Below, in pieces: positions 35,742 to 45,977 of a stretch of 64,000 bases of DNA; the stretch's first letter is position 1, and the number at the start of each line of letters is the position of its first letter. Source of the stretch: Chthoniobacterales bacterium. GTDB lineage: Bacteria; Verrucomicrobiota; Verrucomicrobiia; Chthoniobacterales; UBA10450. Made by a program: the position numbers and the translations under genes. The notes beneath the pieces were generated by a model, which was not told where the DNA came from, searched no databases, and saw only the letters and a list, made by a program, of their open reading frames with translations. The stretch is taken from assembly GCA_013821455.1 (NCBI GenBank), contig JACDGS010000009.1:38171-102170 (forward strand), written 5' to 3'.

Positions 35742-38560
35742 GATCCCTGCCCCAAGGCTTCGAGCCTTTTTCTAGCCTGATTAGTTTCCGTGAAATTCGC
35801 CAGCTTCTCGTTACGCAACATTTCGCGATAGGTGTTCACGGCTTCCTGAGTTTTGCCTAGCTTTTCAAAACTCTCGCCGCTGGCGATGTAGGATTTGGCC
35901 ACCCAGGGCAGAAACTTTTGGTAGCCGACAAAGACGCGCTGAAAATAGGCATTCGCTTCCGCCCACTTGTTCCGCTTCGCGGCAATTTCGCCTAACGAGT
36001 AAACCGCGAAAGCCGTCGTCTCGCCGCGCCATTCGCGGACCGACGCTACTTGTTCGAAAGCCTTCTGCGCGTCATCCAGTTTTCCGAAAGCCAGGAGAGT
36101 CTTGGCGCGACCGACCGTGATGTCTTTGAGCTTTTGCGCCGCTGCAATCTTATCCAACCCGTCGTTGAAAAGTTGGAGCGCTTTTGTGTAGTCTTTCTTT
36201 TGGTAGGCAATTTCCCCGAGACCGTTGTAAGCGAAATCGATCATCTGACTCTTGGGAAAGTCGTCCATCAAACGCTGATAAAATTCAGCGGCCGAATCCA
36301 ACCGGCCGGCCGCCAAAAGATGATCGCCCACTTCGCCGAGGAGAAGCGGACTGAGATCGTCCGGCTTGAAGTCGCGCGCGATTTCCGAGAGATTTTTCTC
36401 CACCTCGACCGGCTGCCGGCGGAGCCGCGCCAGCTCCGCTTTGGCGAAAATGATGCGCGCTTTCGCGGTTGGTGAATTACTCGCGCTGCTGGGCGAAAGA
36501 AGTTGCTCGAGTTCCCCACCGGGATCGGCCTCCGGCGTTGGCGAGGCCGCCGCCTCTCCGTCGCCCGGCTTCTTCTTTTTCACGCAAAGCTGAGCAAGCT
36601 GGGAGATCAACTGCTCGACCGCTTCGCGATTCGGATCGTCGATGTATTTCTTGATCGTGTCGGCCGCGAGCTTTTTGGCTTCGTCAACTTTCCCTTCGTG
36701 CGCTTTAGCTTTTCCCATCCAGTAAAGCGCGGTCACCACCGTCGGGTTGTCCGGCTTGTCTTTGACGAAGGCGCTGAAGAGATCGCCTACTTTTTCCCAC
36801 TCGCTTTTCTTTTGCAGGAGCTTGCTCGCGGCGAAGAGCGAGTAGTTCATCACCTCGTCGGTCGTCGCCGTTTGATACGAGCGAATGTAAATGGGAATGG
36901 CGGCCGCTTCGCGATTGCTCGCCGCGTAGGCGTCGCCGAGGAGGGCGAGCACTTCGCCAAGCTGCGCGTTGTGGGGAAATTGTTTTTCCCACGCCTGGCA
37001 ATCCGCGATCACTTCATCGTAAACCGAGGCCGCATATTTGCAGACAGCGACACGGTACTTGGCGTCGGAGAGGAAGACGCCATTGGGATGATTCTTAACG
37101 TAATCTTCCAGTTGATTCAGCGCGTCCTGATATTTCCCGGCGAAAAGCGCGCAGAGCGCGATGCGATATTTAACGTCCTCGGGATTGTCGCCCTTCGGAA
37201 ACTCGTTGAGATATTTTTTGTAAGCCGTCACCGCTCCGTCGTAATCGCCCGAGGTGAACTTGGCGTTAGCAGTGAGATAACGAATTTGCTCGCGAAATTT
37301 GCTGTTCGGCTGCGCATCGAGAACGCGACCGAAATAAGTCTCCGCCGCTTTCGGATCGCCGGCTTGCAATGCGACCGCGCCTAACAAATAGCCAACCGTC
37401 GCAGCGTTCGGACCATTTTTGAAGTCGCGCAGATATTCTTCGCAACGCTTCTCCGCGCGAGCCGGTTGATTGATGTCGGCCAGCGCGACAACCAGACCAA
37501 AGAGCGCCGGCTCACGTTCTGAACTGTCCTTGAAACGATCGAGAATTTCCTGGTAAACGACGACGGATTCCCATTTGCGATCCAGTTCGTAAAAGCACCG
37601 GCCCAGCCGCAGATAAATCGCCGGCGTGATCGTGGGCAGCTTCTGGAATTCAGCGAGAAGCTTCTGCGTCGTCGCAATCTCGTCCTTGATTTGATTGTTG
37701 CGCGGAGCCAACTGCGCAATCTCGGAAGGGTTCGCGCGCACGGCCGCGAGATTGTCATCGAGCTGACGTTGCAACGCGGCGATGCGCTCGTTCTGCAGAC
37801 GCGCGATCTGCTCGCGCGGATAGGCGAAGCGGTAACAGCCGAGCGCTTCCTTGTATTGCTGGTTCCCGTAAAACTTGTCGCCCAATTGGACAGTGAGCGC
37901 GTTCAATTCCATGACGTTATCCACGAGTCCGACTCTCTGGTGGATCATCTCCAATGTTTGCAAAGCTTTCGGGCCATCGCCCTTTTGCGCATATAGCTGG
38001 GCCAGCATCGTCGCGCCTTGCATCGCGTCCGCGGTTTTGATGTCGCTGCCAATCAACTTCACCAAGGCGCCGATCGCGTCGTCGATTTTGCCGGCGGCCT
38101 TGCTCGCCTCAGCTTGAAACAGCAAGGCCTGATCGTGCAACGCCGGGTCGTTGGCGAGCTGCGCCATTTGGGCTGCGGCTTCCTTGTAGTTTTTGCTGAG
38201 CAGATTGGATTGCGCGATGGCGAAAGCAACACCGCCGGCGTGCTGGCCCTTCGGGAATTTCGCCTGGTAGGTTTTGAAAGCGGCGATCGCTTTTGGGTAG
38301 TTCGCGGCATTAAAATAGGCGGAGCCGATGGTGTAATAAATCGGCTCGAGTTGCGGCGAAAACTCCACGCGACCCACCAAAGCCTCTAAAGAAGAGGCCG
38401 CGGCGGCGTAGTCGCCCGCCTGAAATTTCGTCATCGCCTGGCTGTAGGCGGCGGGAAGATCGGTACCCGGGGATGCGTCTTGCGCCCGAGCGAAATCCGA
38501 GATGGCTAGAGCAGCGAGGCCGAGGGCGAGGAAGCTGATTCGCCTAACGACTCTGAACAT
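35738..38560 (-). CDS. Large periplasmic TPR protein of the Exb operon
   Basis: The 940-residue protein has a signal peptide ending near Phe-Ala-Arg-Ala-Gln and is made almost entirely of TPR and Tol-Pal YbgF-like repeats, with a short acidic Pro/Ala stretch near residue 690. It lies first in the operon with the second TPR protein, ExbB and two ExbD genes. The gene order resembles Bacteroidetes/Planctomycetes operons where TPR proteins replace TonB or TolA as the part moved by the Exb motor. That role is an inference from context. Octamers at 35991 and 38543 are in the reading frame. Confidence 0.8.
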   Translation of the reverse strand: MFRVVRRISFLALGLAALAISDFARAQDASPGTDLPAAYSQAMTKFQAGDYAAAASSLEALVGRVEFSPQLEPIYYTIGSAYFNAANYPKAIAAFKTYQAKFPKGQHAGGVAFAIAQSNLLSKNYKEAAAQMAQLANDPALHDQALLFQAEASKAAGKIDDAIGALVKLIGSDIKTADAMQGATMLAQLYAQKGDGPKALQTLEMIHQRVGLVDNVMELNALTVQLGDKFYGNQQYKEALGCYRFAYPREQIARLQNERIAALQRQLDDNLAAVRANPSEIAQLAPRNNQIKDEIATTQKLLAEFQKLPTITPAIYLRLGRCFYELDRKWESVVVYQEILDRFKDSSEREPALFGLVVALADINQPARAEKRCEEYLRDFKNGPNAATVGYLLGAVALQAGDPKAAETYFGRVLDAQPNSKFREQIRYLTANAKFTSGDYDGAVTAYKKYLNEFPKGDNPEDVKYRIALCALFAGKYQDALNQLEDYVKNHPNGVFLSDAKYRVAVCKYAASVYDEVIADCQAWEKQFPHNAQLGEVLALLGDAYAASNREAAAIPIYIRSYQTATTDEVMNYSLFAASKLLQKKSEWEKVGDLFSAFVKDKPDNPTVVTALYWMGKAKAHEGKVDEAKKLAADTIKKYIDDPNREAVEQLISQLAQLCVKKKKPGDGEAAASPTPEADPGGELEQLLSPSSASNSPTAKARIIFAKAELARLRRQPVEVEKNLSEIARDFKPDDLSPLLLGEVGDHLLAAGRLDSAAEFYQRLMDDFPKSQMIDFAYNGLGEIAYQKKDYTKALQLFNDGLDKIAAAQKLKDITVGRAKTLLAFGKLDDAQKAFEQVASVREWRGETTAFAVYSLGEIAAKRNKWAEANAYFQRVFVGYQKFLPWVAKSYIASGESFEKLGKTQEAVNTYREMLRNEKLANFTETNQARKRLEALGQGS

Positions 38561-38710
38561 TTATGCAATATAACAGCCGGGATCGCTGGAGTCGAAATGA
38601 TTTCCCCAATGAGGAAAAAAATTGCTCAGGTTACGCAAAATTGCCGCAGCCGCCCGGCCCGGTTGCAAGACTTACTTCTTCCCTCAGCAGTTTCGAGCGG
38701 ACTCGCCAGC

Positions 38711-40918
38711 CTAACGGCTAGTGCTGGCGGTCTTCGGCCCTTGCGACAACTGCACCAAGTCGCTCAAAATATTGAGCGTTTCGTCACGCTCAGGATCGAC
38801 TGCCGCCGGCTTGCTATCGTCAGCATTAGCAATATCGGAATCGTCCCCCTCGGTATCGGAATCGGGTGCTGCTTCCGGCGCTACCTTCGAAACGTCGCCC
38901 TTGCTTTTCGCCTCGGCAATTTTTCCTGGATACATGATGAGTTGCAGTTTCGGACTATCTACCGTGTCCAAAGTGAGGCGATAAATGCTCGGCTCTTCTG
39001 AGGTCCGCGCGAGCCGGTCTTTCGAGCGGGTTTCCTTGCGGGTTTTCTCTTCGTTCAATTCCTTGCGGCGCGTGTCCTCGTTGAGGGTGATGCGGTTGTC
39101 ATCGAGTTTTTTGCGCAAACGCTCCATGTCTTCCATCACGTAATGAAATTCCGGATCAGCGGCGACACGCGCCGCCGAACGCGCCTTCAATTCGCTGATG
39201 AAAAGCTGATGCGAGTCCGACCATTTCGTGAACCTGGCCGGTGGGACCTCGTCATACGGCAACGCATTTTTGAGCGCGCCTTCGCCGAACTCCGGCAGGT
39301 CGGTCAGCGTCGGCAGCAAAATATCGGAGGTTACGCCGTGCAACTGCGTCGAGCCGCCCGCAACGCGATAGAATTTCTGGATCGTTAACTTGAGCGCTCC
39401 ATCCTCCTGCGAGCGGGTGCCGAGGAGCGAGGTGAAGCGGCCGATCTCCAGGATTGTCTGCACCGTTCCCTTCCCGAAGCTGCTCTTGTCGCCCACGATG
39501 ACGGCGCGTCCGTAATCCTGCAGCGCCGCCGCAAAAATCTCACTGGCCGACGCGCTTTGACGACTCGTTAGGACAACGAGCGGACCATCATAAGCGATGT
39601 CGGGATCGGGATCGGTCGAAATCACAACGCGGTCGTTCGACCCTTTGGTTTGAACGATGGGGCCTGATTTAATGAAGAGGCCGGTGAGGGAAATAGCTTC
39701 TTCTAAAGACCCGCCCCCGTTTCTCCGCAGATCGATCACAAGCCCGCCGATCTTCTCCTTCTTTAAACGTTTTAGCAGCGCGAGCACGTCTTTCGTGGTG
39801 CTCTTATTGTGGCCCTCCATGTCGGCATAGAACGACGGGAGCGTGAGCCACCCGAGTTTCACCGGCTCACCGTTGCGATCTTTCTTGAGAATGATGTCGG
39901 CGCGCGCTTCCTGGTCTTTCAGATTAATTTTGTCGCGCACCAGCTCGATCGTCTTGCGCTGCGAAGGATCGGGCGCGTTCGCCGGAATAACGAGCAACCG
40001 AACTTTCGTTCCCTTTTTCCCTCGGATTTGATCGACGACTTTATCGAGGCGCATATCGCGCACATCGTTGAAATCCTTCGCGCCTTGCGCCACCGCGGTG
40101 ATGCGATCGCCGACTTTGATCTTGCCGCTCGTCTGCGCCGGACCGCCGGGGACGAGGCTCTCGATCTTGGCGTAACCATCCTCGCTTTTCAGCATGGCGC
40201 CGATGCCGACCAGCGACAGACCCATGTTGATGGTGAAATTCTTCAAGTCAGCCTGACTCAAATATTCCGAGTGCGGATCGTAGGCCTGCGCGAGCGCGTC
40301 GAGGAAAAGTTTCACCTGCTCCTCGTCATCTTCTTCATGCACCGTGCGCAGCATGCGATCATACCGCCGCTCGACCAGTTGCGGCCCGGGCTCGATCGGA
40401 TGTTCTGCTAGTTTTTCCTGGAGCAACTCGCTCGCGATCCGCTTCTGCCAGAGATCGTCCGCCTCGGCCGCGTCTTTTGGCCAAGGCGCTTTTTGGCGGT
40501 TGATCAAAACGGAATCGTCCGTTTTGAAATCCATCGGCTGCTTTACCAGCTCTTTGATTTTTGTGACACGATCTTCCACGCGCTTTTGAAAAACGGCGAA
40601 AATCTCATGCGCCGGTTTGAGATTCCCGAGCAACACATCGTCATCGAGCGCAGTCGCATATTTCGCGGTGAAACCATCCACGTCCTGCTGCGTGAAAAAG
40701 AGATGGCTGAAGTCGAGCAGATCGAGATAGCCGTTGAGCAGTTTGCGCGACATATCATCGTTCAGCGGATGATGCGTGTAATGGCCTTCCTCGAGCAGGC
40801 GCCCAACAGAGACGCCGATCTGCTCGGAATCCGTCTTGGCCAGGAGAGGCTGAGAGGTGAGCGCGACGACGACCAACCCTGGTAGCACTGCAGCACACGA
40901 ACGTAGGAATGTTTTCAT
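38711..40918 (-). CDS. prc: C-terminal processing protease (tail-specific protease, S41A)
   Basis: From the ATG at 40916-40918 the protein has 735 residues with a signal peptide. It has the long Prc layout: an N-terminal helical domain with Leu-Leu-Glu-Glu-Gly-His-Tyr, a PDZ domain near 215-310 (Leu-Val-Pro-Gly-Gly-Pro-Ala), and the S41 catalytic core with Ser in Ala-Ser-Ala-Ser-Glu-Ile-Phe near 450 and Lys in Ser-Phe-Gly-Lys-Gly-Thr-Val-Gln near 475. It cleaves periplasmic proteins from the C-terminus. It is 150 bp upstream of the TPR-Exb operon on the same strand. The longer frame at 41026 lacks a signal-peptide fit. Confidence 0.92.
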   Translation of the reverse strand: MKTFLRSCAAVLPGLVVVALTSQPLLAKTDSEQIGVSVGRLLEEGHYTHHPLNDDMSRKLLNGYLDLLDFSHLFFTQQDVDGFTAKYATALDDDVLLGNLKPAHEIFAVFQKRVEDRVTKIKELVKQPMDFKTDDSVLINRQKAPWPKDAAEADDLWQKRIASELLQEKLAEHPIEPGPQLVERRYDRMLRTVHEEDDEEQVKLFLDALAQAYDPHSEYLSQADLKNFTINMGLSLVGIGAMLKSEDGYAKIESLVPGGPAQTSGKIKVGDRITAVAQGAKDFNDVRDMRLDKVVDQIRGKKGTKVRLLVIPANAPDPSQRKTIELVRDKINLKDQEARADIILKKDRNGEPVKLGWLTLPSFYADMEGHNKSTTKDVLALLKRLKKEKIGGLVIDLRRNGGGSLEEAISLTGLFIKSGPIVQTKGSNDRVVISTDPDPDIAYDGPLVVLTSRQSASASEIFAAALQDYGRAVIVGDKSSFGKGTVQTILEIGRFTSLLGTRSQEDGALKLTIQKFYRVAGGSTQLHGVTSDILLPTLTDLPEFGEGALKNALPYDEVPPARFTKWSDSHQLFISELKARSAARVAADPEFHYVMEDMERLRKKLDDNRITLNEDTRRKELNEEKTRKETRSKDRLARTSEEPSIYRLTLDTVDSPKLQLIMYPGKIAEAKSKGDVSKVAPEAAPDSDTEGDDSDIANADDSKPAAVDPERDETLNILSDLVQLSQGPKTASTSR

Positions 40919-41116
40919 AAAATCGGACGAAAAGGCTCGCAGAAACTGTTTTGAAAGCAAGGTAACCGGAGGGCCAGAGCCCACCCAAAGTGAAGGGTGA
41001 GACAACGGCCAGACGGGAAGATTCAAATTTAGATTCGCGTTTGGATAAACCCGAAGACTGCAATTTCCGTTCCCGCGACCGAGGTGCGTGCTACTTTCCC
41101 GCGAATGGCGGCCGAA

Positions 41117-41728
41117 ATGATTTATCGAACTTTCACCGGAGGAATCTTCGAGACCAACTGCTACGCCGTCGAAGCGCCGGATGGCTGGATCCTTTTCGAC
41201 GCGCCCGATGGCACTTGCGCCTGGCTGGAACGCGAGAAGATCGCGCCGCAGCTCCTACTCCTGACGCATGGACACATCGATCACATTCAAGACGTAGCTA
41301 AAATAAAAGAGCGGTTCGGTTGTCCGCTCGGAGTTCATCCCGACAGCGCGCCGATGATTTCCGAGCGCGATTTCTTTCGCGACTTCGGCTTCCAGTTTGA
41401 GATCGAACCCGTCACGCCCGATCTGCTCATTGCTGCCACGCCGGAGCGCGACTTCCTCGGGATGAATTTCCAGGTCCTTGAAGTGCCCGGGCACTGTCCC
41501 GGCAGCATATGCTTCCTCTCCCGCGAGAAAGAACTGCTCATCGGTGGCGATGTCCTCTTCGCGGGTGGAGTAGGGCGCTGGGATTTGCCCGGTGGCGACG
41601 GCGAACTGCTCTTCCGCGGCATCCGCGAAAAGCTTTACTCGTTAGGCGACGAAATCACCGTCCTTCCCGGCCACGGACCTGCGACTACCATCGGGGCTGA
41701 GCGCCGCAGCAATCCTTTCGTGCGCTAG
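41117..41728 (+). CDS. MBL-fold metallohydrolase (glyoxalase II-like)
   Basis: The 203-residue protein (ATG 41117; ATGs at 41084 and 41105 are in frame but add unconserved residues) has the zinc-binding Thr-His-Gly-His-Ile-Asp-His near residue 58, a further His in Val-Pro-Gly-His-Cys-Pro-Gly-Ser near 134, Asp in Gly-Gly-Asp-Val-Leu-Phe near 153, and Leu-Pro-Gly-His-Gly near the end. These match small hydroxyacylglutathione-hydrolase-like enzymes; the substrate is unknown. An octamer (41639) encodes Ser-Leu-Gly. It converges with amgK, whose stop lies within its last 4 bp. Confidence 0.85.
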   Translation: MIYRTFTGGIFETNCYAVEAPDGWILFDAPDGTCAWLEREKIAPQLLLLTHGHIDHIQDVAKIKERFGCPLGVHPDSAPMISERDFFRDFGFQFEIEPVTPDLLIAATPERDFLGMNFQVLEVPGHCPGSICFLSREKELLIGGDVLFAGGVGRWDLPGGDGELLFRGIREKLYSLGDEITVLPGHGPATTIGAERRSNPFVR

Positions 41729-42714
41729 CCGCGCGGCGAAAGATGCGTCAATTCGCGCTGTAGCTCTTCCAGTCCGCCAATCCCCGCAACAATCTCGCCT
41801 AACGAGTATAAGGCTGCCGGAATGTGCCCGAGAAACTCCTGGCGCTGGCGCACCAGCCCAAGATAGCCAAAAGCGCCTAGCGCCTGCATCAAGCGCTGCA
41901 TCGCGCAGAGCCGCAGCCTTTCCGTAAAAGCTGAGTCGGCTATCTCTGCCCGAGCTTGATAGAAGTCGCTGAGCTCCTGATGTTCTTTACTCGTTAGGCG
42001 CACATAAGGGTCGTAAAGCAAAGAGGCCAGGTCGTATTCACCAAGTCCCGGCCTCATTCCTTGAAAGTCGATCAGACAAGCTTTCTCCTCGCGCAAAATG
42101 ATGTTCTGCGATTGAAAATCCCTATGCACGAGCACGCGCGGATAGCTCGCCAGCTGTTCCGCGATCGAGCGCAAGGCCGGCAGTTCGGCGAGCGCGCGCC
42201 ATTTTTCCGCAGGCATCCCAAAGCGCCGCCCCAAGCATTGCTCGAAGAAGTAAGATTGTTCCCAGAGATAAAGCGCCGCATCGAACTGCGCCGGCAGGTC
42301 ACGCTTGATCTCCGCCGAGTCAGCCGCGGTGACGCGATGCAGCTTCGCGACCTCAACGAGAGCTGACTCGTAAAGTGGACGACGTATTTCCCAGCTCTCT
42401 TCGCGGTAACTCCAGAGATCGCGCTCGCCCAAATCCTCCAGCCAAATCAGACCTTTCGCTGGATCGTGAAAGTAAATTTCCGGCGCGCGAATCTTATGAG
42501 TTGCGAGAAATTCCGCGATCTCGACATAACGTTGATTCTCAGTTTCTCCCGGCTCGTATTTCACGAGCACAATCGAGTTACCCGGCGCAAACTGCACACG
42601 GTAGAACTTGCGCTCGGAACCACCTTTCTCGATCGAAGTAATTTTTACCTGCTCGGCCTCCAGCTCAGGAAAGCGCAGACGCGTCTCGCGCAGTAGTGTG
42701 TCGGTTACAATCAT
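41725..42714 (-). CDS. amgK: N-acetylmuramate/N-acetylglucosamine kinase (AmgK type)
   Basis: The 329-residue protein is an aminoglycoside-phosphotransferase-fold kinase: Gly-Gly-Ser-Glu-Arg-Lys-Phe-Tyr-Arg near residue 31 and Val-His-Arg-Asp-Phe-Gln-Ser-Gln-Asn followed by Ile-Asp-Phe-Gln-Gly near 200-220, which are the catalytic and magnesium sites. In the AmgK-MurU pathway it phosphorylates anomeric MurNAc or GlcNAc to recycle cell wall. Its ATG directly follows the stop codon of the MurU-like gene, so the pair is an operon. Octamers at 41798 and 41991. Confidence 0.88.
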   Translation of the reverse strand: MIVTDTLLRETRLRFPELEAEQVKITSIEKGGSERKFYRVQFAPGNSIVLVKYEPGETENQRYVEIAEFLATHKIRAPEIYFHDPAKGLIWLEDLGERDLWSYREESWEIRRPLYESALVEVAKLHRVTAADSAEIKRDLPAQFDAALYLWEQSYFFEQCLGRRFGMPAEKWRALAELPALRSIAEQLASYPRVLVHRDFQSQNIILREEKACLIDFQGMRPGLGEYDLASLLYDPYVRLTSKEHQELSDFYQARAEIADSAFTERLRLCAMQRLMQALGAFGYLGLVRQRQEFLGHIPAALYSLGEIVAGIGGLEELQRELTHLSPRG

Positions 42715-43656
42715 CTAAAGGACAGCGTCACAATGCTCGCCGTGCACAGTGCGACCGGCGCGGACGATACATCGTTTCAAATGCGCGTCCGGCGCAATTT
42801 GCACTTCAGGCCAGAGAATCGAATCCTCGACGCGTGCTCTGTCACCGACGTGACAGTCGGCTCCGATAACAGAGAAGCCTTCCACGCGCGCGCGCGGCGC
42901 AAGAAGGGCACTTACTGCGCGTGACGCCGGCCAGTCATTAGGCCGGAGGTAACTTGGCCGCCAATTCTGTTCCTTGATATGACGATGCACTTCCAAATAC
43001 TGCGCCGGCGAACCGAGATTGAACCATTCGCCCTCATTCAAGACGACACCACCGATACGCCCACCCTTACCGATCCATTTCGCCAGGACGGGAATGAAGG
43101 AGATCTTTTCACCTAACGAGAATTGGGCAAAGGCTTCAGGATTCCAGACTGAGACATTGGCATAATCGAAATTACCGGCTTGCCCATAGCGATTGCCAAT
43201 GTCGCGCACGCGCCCATCACGGAACGCCACCTGCGACGCCAGCCCCGTGTCGCGGAGGGCAAGAGTCACGTCGTTCCCTGCGCGGAAGTGCTCTTCGATC
43301 AGCGGGCGCAGCGGGAGATCGGTGAGGACGTCACCGCTATAAACCAGGAACGGTTTTCCACTTAACAACGGTTCGACATTCTTAATCCCGCCGCCCGTAT
43401 CGAGCAGCACCGGCTCGTGGACCAGCGTGATAGAAAGCTGCTCATAGCTTTTTCCGGGAAAAACTCTTTCGAACTCTTCCGGCAAATGATGCGTATTCAC
43501 GACGACAGACTTCACGCCGACCGCGCCGAGATGGTCGAAAGCAAACGTGATCAGCGGCTTCTGAAAAATGGGGACGAGCGGCTTTGGCAACTCTTCGGTC
43601 AGCGGGCGGAGCCGAGTGCCCAGCCCGGCCCCGAGCACAAAAGCCTGGTCGATCAT
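42715..43656 (-). CDS. murU: N-acetylmuramate-1-phosphate uridylyltransferase-like protein (MurU type) with left-handed helix tail
   Basis: The 313-residue protein starts Ala-Phe-Val-Leu-Gly-Ala-Gly-Leu-Gly-Thr-Arg-Leu-Arg-Pro-Leu-Thr, the nucleotidyltransferase signature, with Leu-Pro-Lys-Pro-Leu and Tyr-Ser-Gly-Asp-Val-Leu-Thr-Asp as the metal-binding site near residue 105. Unlike short MurU it has about 75 extra C-terminal residues with hexapeptide-type pattern, as in GlmU-like or mannose-1-phosphate guanylyltransferases. It would make UDP-MurNAc from AmgK's product. ATG at 43654-43656 is chosen; upstream codons are unconserved. It is divergent from uvrB with 59 bp between. Confidence 0.82.
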   Translation of the reverse strand: MIDQAFVLGAGLGTRLRPLTEELPKPLVPIFQKPLITFAFDHLGAVGVKSVVVNTHHLPEEFERVFPGKSYEQLSITLVHEPVLLDTGGGIKNVEPLLSGKPFLVYSGDVLTDLPLRPLIEEHFRAGNDVTLALRDTGLASQVAFRDGRVRDIGNRYGQAGNFDYANVSVWNPEAFAQFSLGEKISFIPVLAKWIGKGGRIGGVVLNEGEWFNLGSPAQYLEVHRHIKEQNWRPSYLRPNDWPASRAVSALLAPRARVEGFSVIGADCHVGDRARVEDSILWPEVQIAPDAHLKRCIVRAGRTVHGEHCDAVL

Positions 43657-43715
43657 CGCGGCGTCCAGATTAGCGTCCCTTGTTGCGGAAACAAGCGCCG
43701 TGCATATTGCGACCA

Positions 43716-45905
43716 ATGCCGTTCCAGCTCGAATCCGACTACCGCCCCCGCGGCGATCAAGGCCAGGCCATCGCGAAGCTTCTCAAATCGATCGAGGCCG
43801 GTAATCGTCACCAGACTCTTCTCGGCGTCACTGGTTCCGGTAAGACCTTCACGGTCGCAAATGTTATCCGCAAGTTAGAGCGGCCTACACTTATCATCTC
43901 GCACAATAAGACTCTCGCCGCGCAACTCTACTCGGAGTTCAAACAGTTCTTTCCGCGTAGCGCGGTCGAGTATTTCGTGAGTTACTTCGATTACTACCAG
44001 CCCGAGGCCTACATCCCGCGCTCCGACACTTACATCGAGAAGGACTCATCCATTAACGAAGAGATCGAACGTCTTCGTCTCGCCGCCACCAGCGCGCTCC
44101 TTTCGCGCCGTGACACCATCGTCGTCGCGAGTGTCTCGTGTATCTACGGTGTGACTTCGCCCGAGGACTACCTCCGGATGCTTCTCACGGTGAAGCGCGG
44201 CCAGCAGATCACGCGCGAAGCCGTCCTCGGCCGGCTGGTCGATATGCTCTACGAGCGGAACGATGTTAATTTCGTTAGGGGAAGGTTTCGCGTGCGCGGC
44301 GACGTGGTCGAGATCTATCCCGCGACCGCCGACGAGGAAGCCGTTCGCCTGGAATTCTTCGGCGACGAGATAGATGCTATCACCCGCTTTGAACCACTTA
44401 CCGGACATGCCTTAGAGTCGTTAGGGGTGATTACCTTCTTCCCCGCGAAACAGTTTGTTACTCCGGCCGATAAGTTGAATCGTGCGCTAACCTCGATCCG
44501 GGTGGAACTCGACGAACGAATAAGATTTCTCGAATCACAAGGAAGGCTGCTTGAAGCGCAACGCCTAAAGATGCGCACGGAATACGATCTCGAGATGTTG
44601 CAGGAGATGGGTTTTTGCAATGGGATCGAGAATTACTCGCGGCACTTATCCGGGCGGCCGCCTGGCTCGAAGCCTTTTACATTGCTCGATTTCTTCCCGA
44701 AGGATTATCTGCTCGTGATCGATGAGTCACACGCCACCATTCCGCAGATTGGTGGGATGTATGAAGGTGATAAGTCTCGTAAGACTGTCCTGGTCGAATA
44801 TGGCTTCCGTCTTCCCAGCGCGCTCGATAACCGGCCGCTGAACTTTCCGGAATTCATGGCGGCAGCAAATCAGCTTCTTTATGTCAGCGCGACACCGGCT
44901 GAGTTTGAGATCAAAAATAGCGTTGCCGGCAACACAGGTTACTTCCCGCACAAGCGCGCGCGCATTGGCGAAGAAGAGTCAGTCCCATTTGTTTTACCTG
45001 GCAAAGCGCCCCCCACACTTAGCCGGACCGATCAGGCTCCCGAAGACTTCGATGTTAGTACCCCGGGAACGCCTTTGGTTGTCGAGCAGATCATCCGTCC
45101 TACCGGCTTACTCGATCCGAAGGTCACGCTGAAAGAGTTAAAGAACCAAATCGACGATACCATCGAGCTGTGCCGGCAGAGAGTAGAGAAGCAGGAGCGT
45201 GTCTTAGTTACGACTCTTACCAAACGAACAGCGGAAGACTTATCCGATTATCTACGGGATGTAGGCTTGAAAGTGCGGTATCTGCACAGTGACATAGATA
45301 CCATCGAGCGCGTGGAAATCCTGCGCGGTCTGCGCGCGGCCGAGTTTGACATCCTTGTTGGCATTAACCTGCTGCGCGAAGGTCTCGACTTACCCGAGGT
45401 ATCGTTAGTCTGCATCCTTGATGCCGATAAGGAAGGCTTTCTCCGTAGTCAGACGTCACTTATCCAAACGGCCGGCCGCGCCGCGCGCCACATCAATGGT
45501 GAAGTAGTCCTTTTCGCCGATACGTTGACTCAAAGCATGCAGGCACTTATCTCCATCTCCGATTATCGCCGGGGCAAGCAGATGGAATACAATGAGAAGC
45601 ATGGCATCACTCCGCAAACCGTTCGCCGCGCGGTGCAGGAAAGTTTGCATACCATCCTCAAAGGCCGTGAGATCGCCGCTTCGGTTATTCAGGAAGCAGG
45701 GGGCGATTTTAATTTGACCGAGTTATTGCGAGAGCTGGAGGATGAGATGCAACAGGCCTCCGCGAATCTGGAGTTCGAACGCGCCGCTTTGCTGCGCGAT
45801 CAAATCATGGAAGTCAAAAGCGGCACGGGCCTAACGAAGATAGAACCCAAGCGAAGACCGGCGAAATACACCCGTGGCTCGGGTCGTCGGCGTTCGCGCG
45901 TTTAG
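43716..45905 (+). CDS. uvrB: Excinuclease ABC subunit B
   Basis: The 729-residue protein is full-length UvrB. The N-terminus Pro-Phe-Gln-Leu-Glu-Ser-Asp-Tyr leads to the Walker A loop Gly-Val-Thr-Gly-Ser-Gly-Lys-Thr near residue 40. The beta-hairpin has [12 protein letters not shown]. Helicase motifs include Asp-Glu-Ser-His near 345 and Gln-Thr-x-Gly-Arg-Ala-Ala-Arg near 600. The C-terminal UVR domain contacts UvrC. It verifies damage and loads UvrC in nucleotide excision repair. uvrA and uvrC are not in the window. ATG 43716 fits the family start; octamers at 44272, 44418 and 45830. Confidence 0.97.
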   Translation: MPFQLESDYRPRGDQGQAIAKLLKSIEAGNRHQTLLGVTGSGKTFTVANVIRKLERPTLIISHNKTLAAQLYSEFKQFFPRSAVEYFVSYFDYYQPEAYIPRSDTYIEKDSSINEEIERLRLAATSALLSRRDTIVVASVSCIYGVTSPEDYLRMLLTVKRGQQITREAVLGRLVDMLYERNDVNFVRGRFRVRGDVVEIYPATADEEAVRLEFFGDEIDAITRFEPLTGHALESLGVITFFPAKQFVTPADKLNRALTSIRVELDERIRFLESQGRLLEAQRLKMRTEYDLEMLQEMGFCNGIENYSRHLSGRPPGSKPFTLLDFFPKDYLLVIDESHATIPQIGGMYEGDKSRKTVLVEYGFRLPSALDNRPLNFPEFMAAANQLLYVSATPAEFEIKNSVAGNTGYFPHKRARIGEEESVPFVLPGKAPPTLSRTDQAPEDFDVSTPGTPLVVEQIIRPTGLLDPKVTLKELKNQIDDTIELCRQRVEKQERVLVTTLTKRTAEDLSDYLRDVGLKVRYLHSDIDTIERVEILRGLRAAEFDILVGINLLREGLDLPEVSLVCILDADKEGFLRSQTSLIQTAGRAARHINGEVVLFADTLTQSMQALISISDYRRGKQMEYNEKHGITPQTVRRAVQESLHTILKGREIAASVIQEAGGDFNLTELLRELEDEMQQASANLEFERAALLRDQIMEVKSGTGLTKIEPKRRPAKYTRGSGRRRSRV

Positions 45906-45977
45906 TGTCGGCGCGGAAAGGCAGCTTGTCCTCCGCTAAGTCTCACGGCTCGCACGAATATAGCTCCTGAGAGAGCT

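Noticed and set aside
36503..37384. A 293-codon open frame on the plus strand
   Set aside because: It is antisense to the large TPR protein and has no domain of its own.
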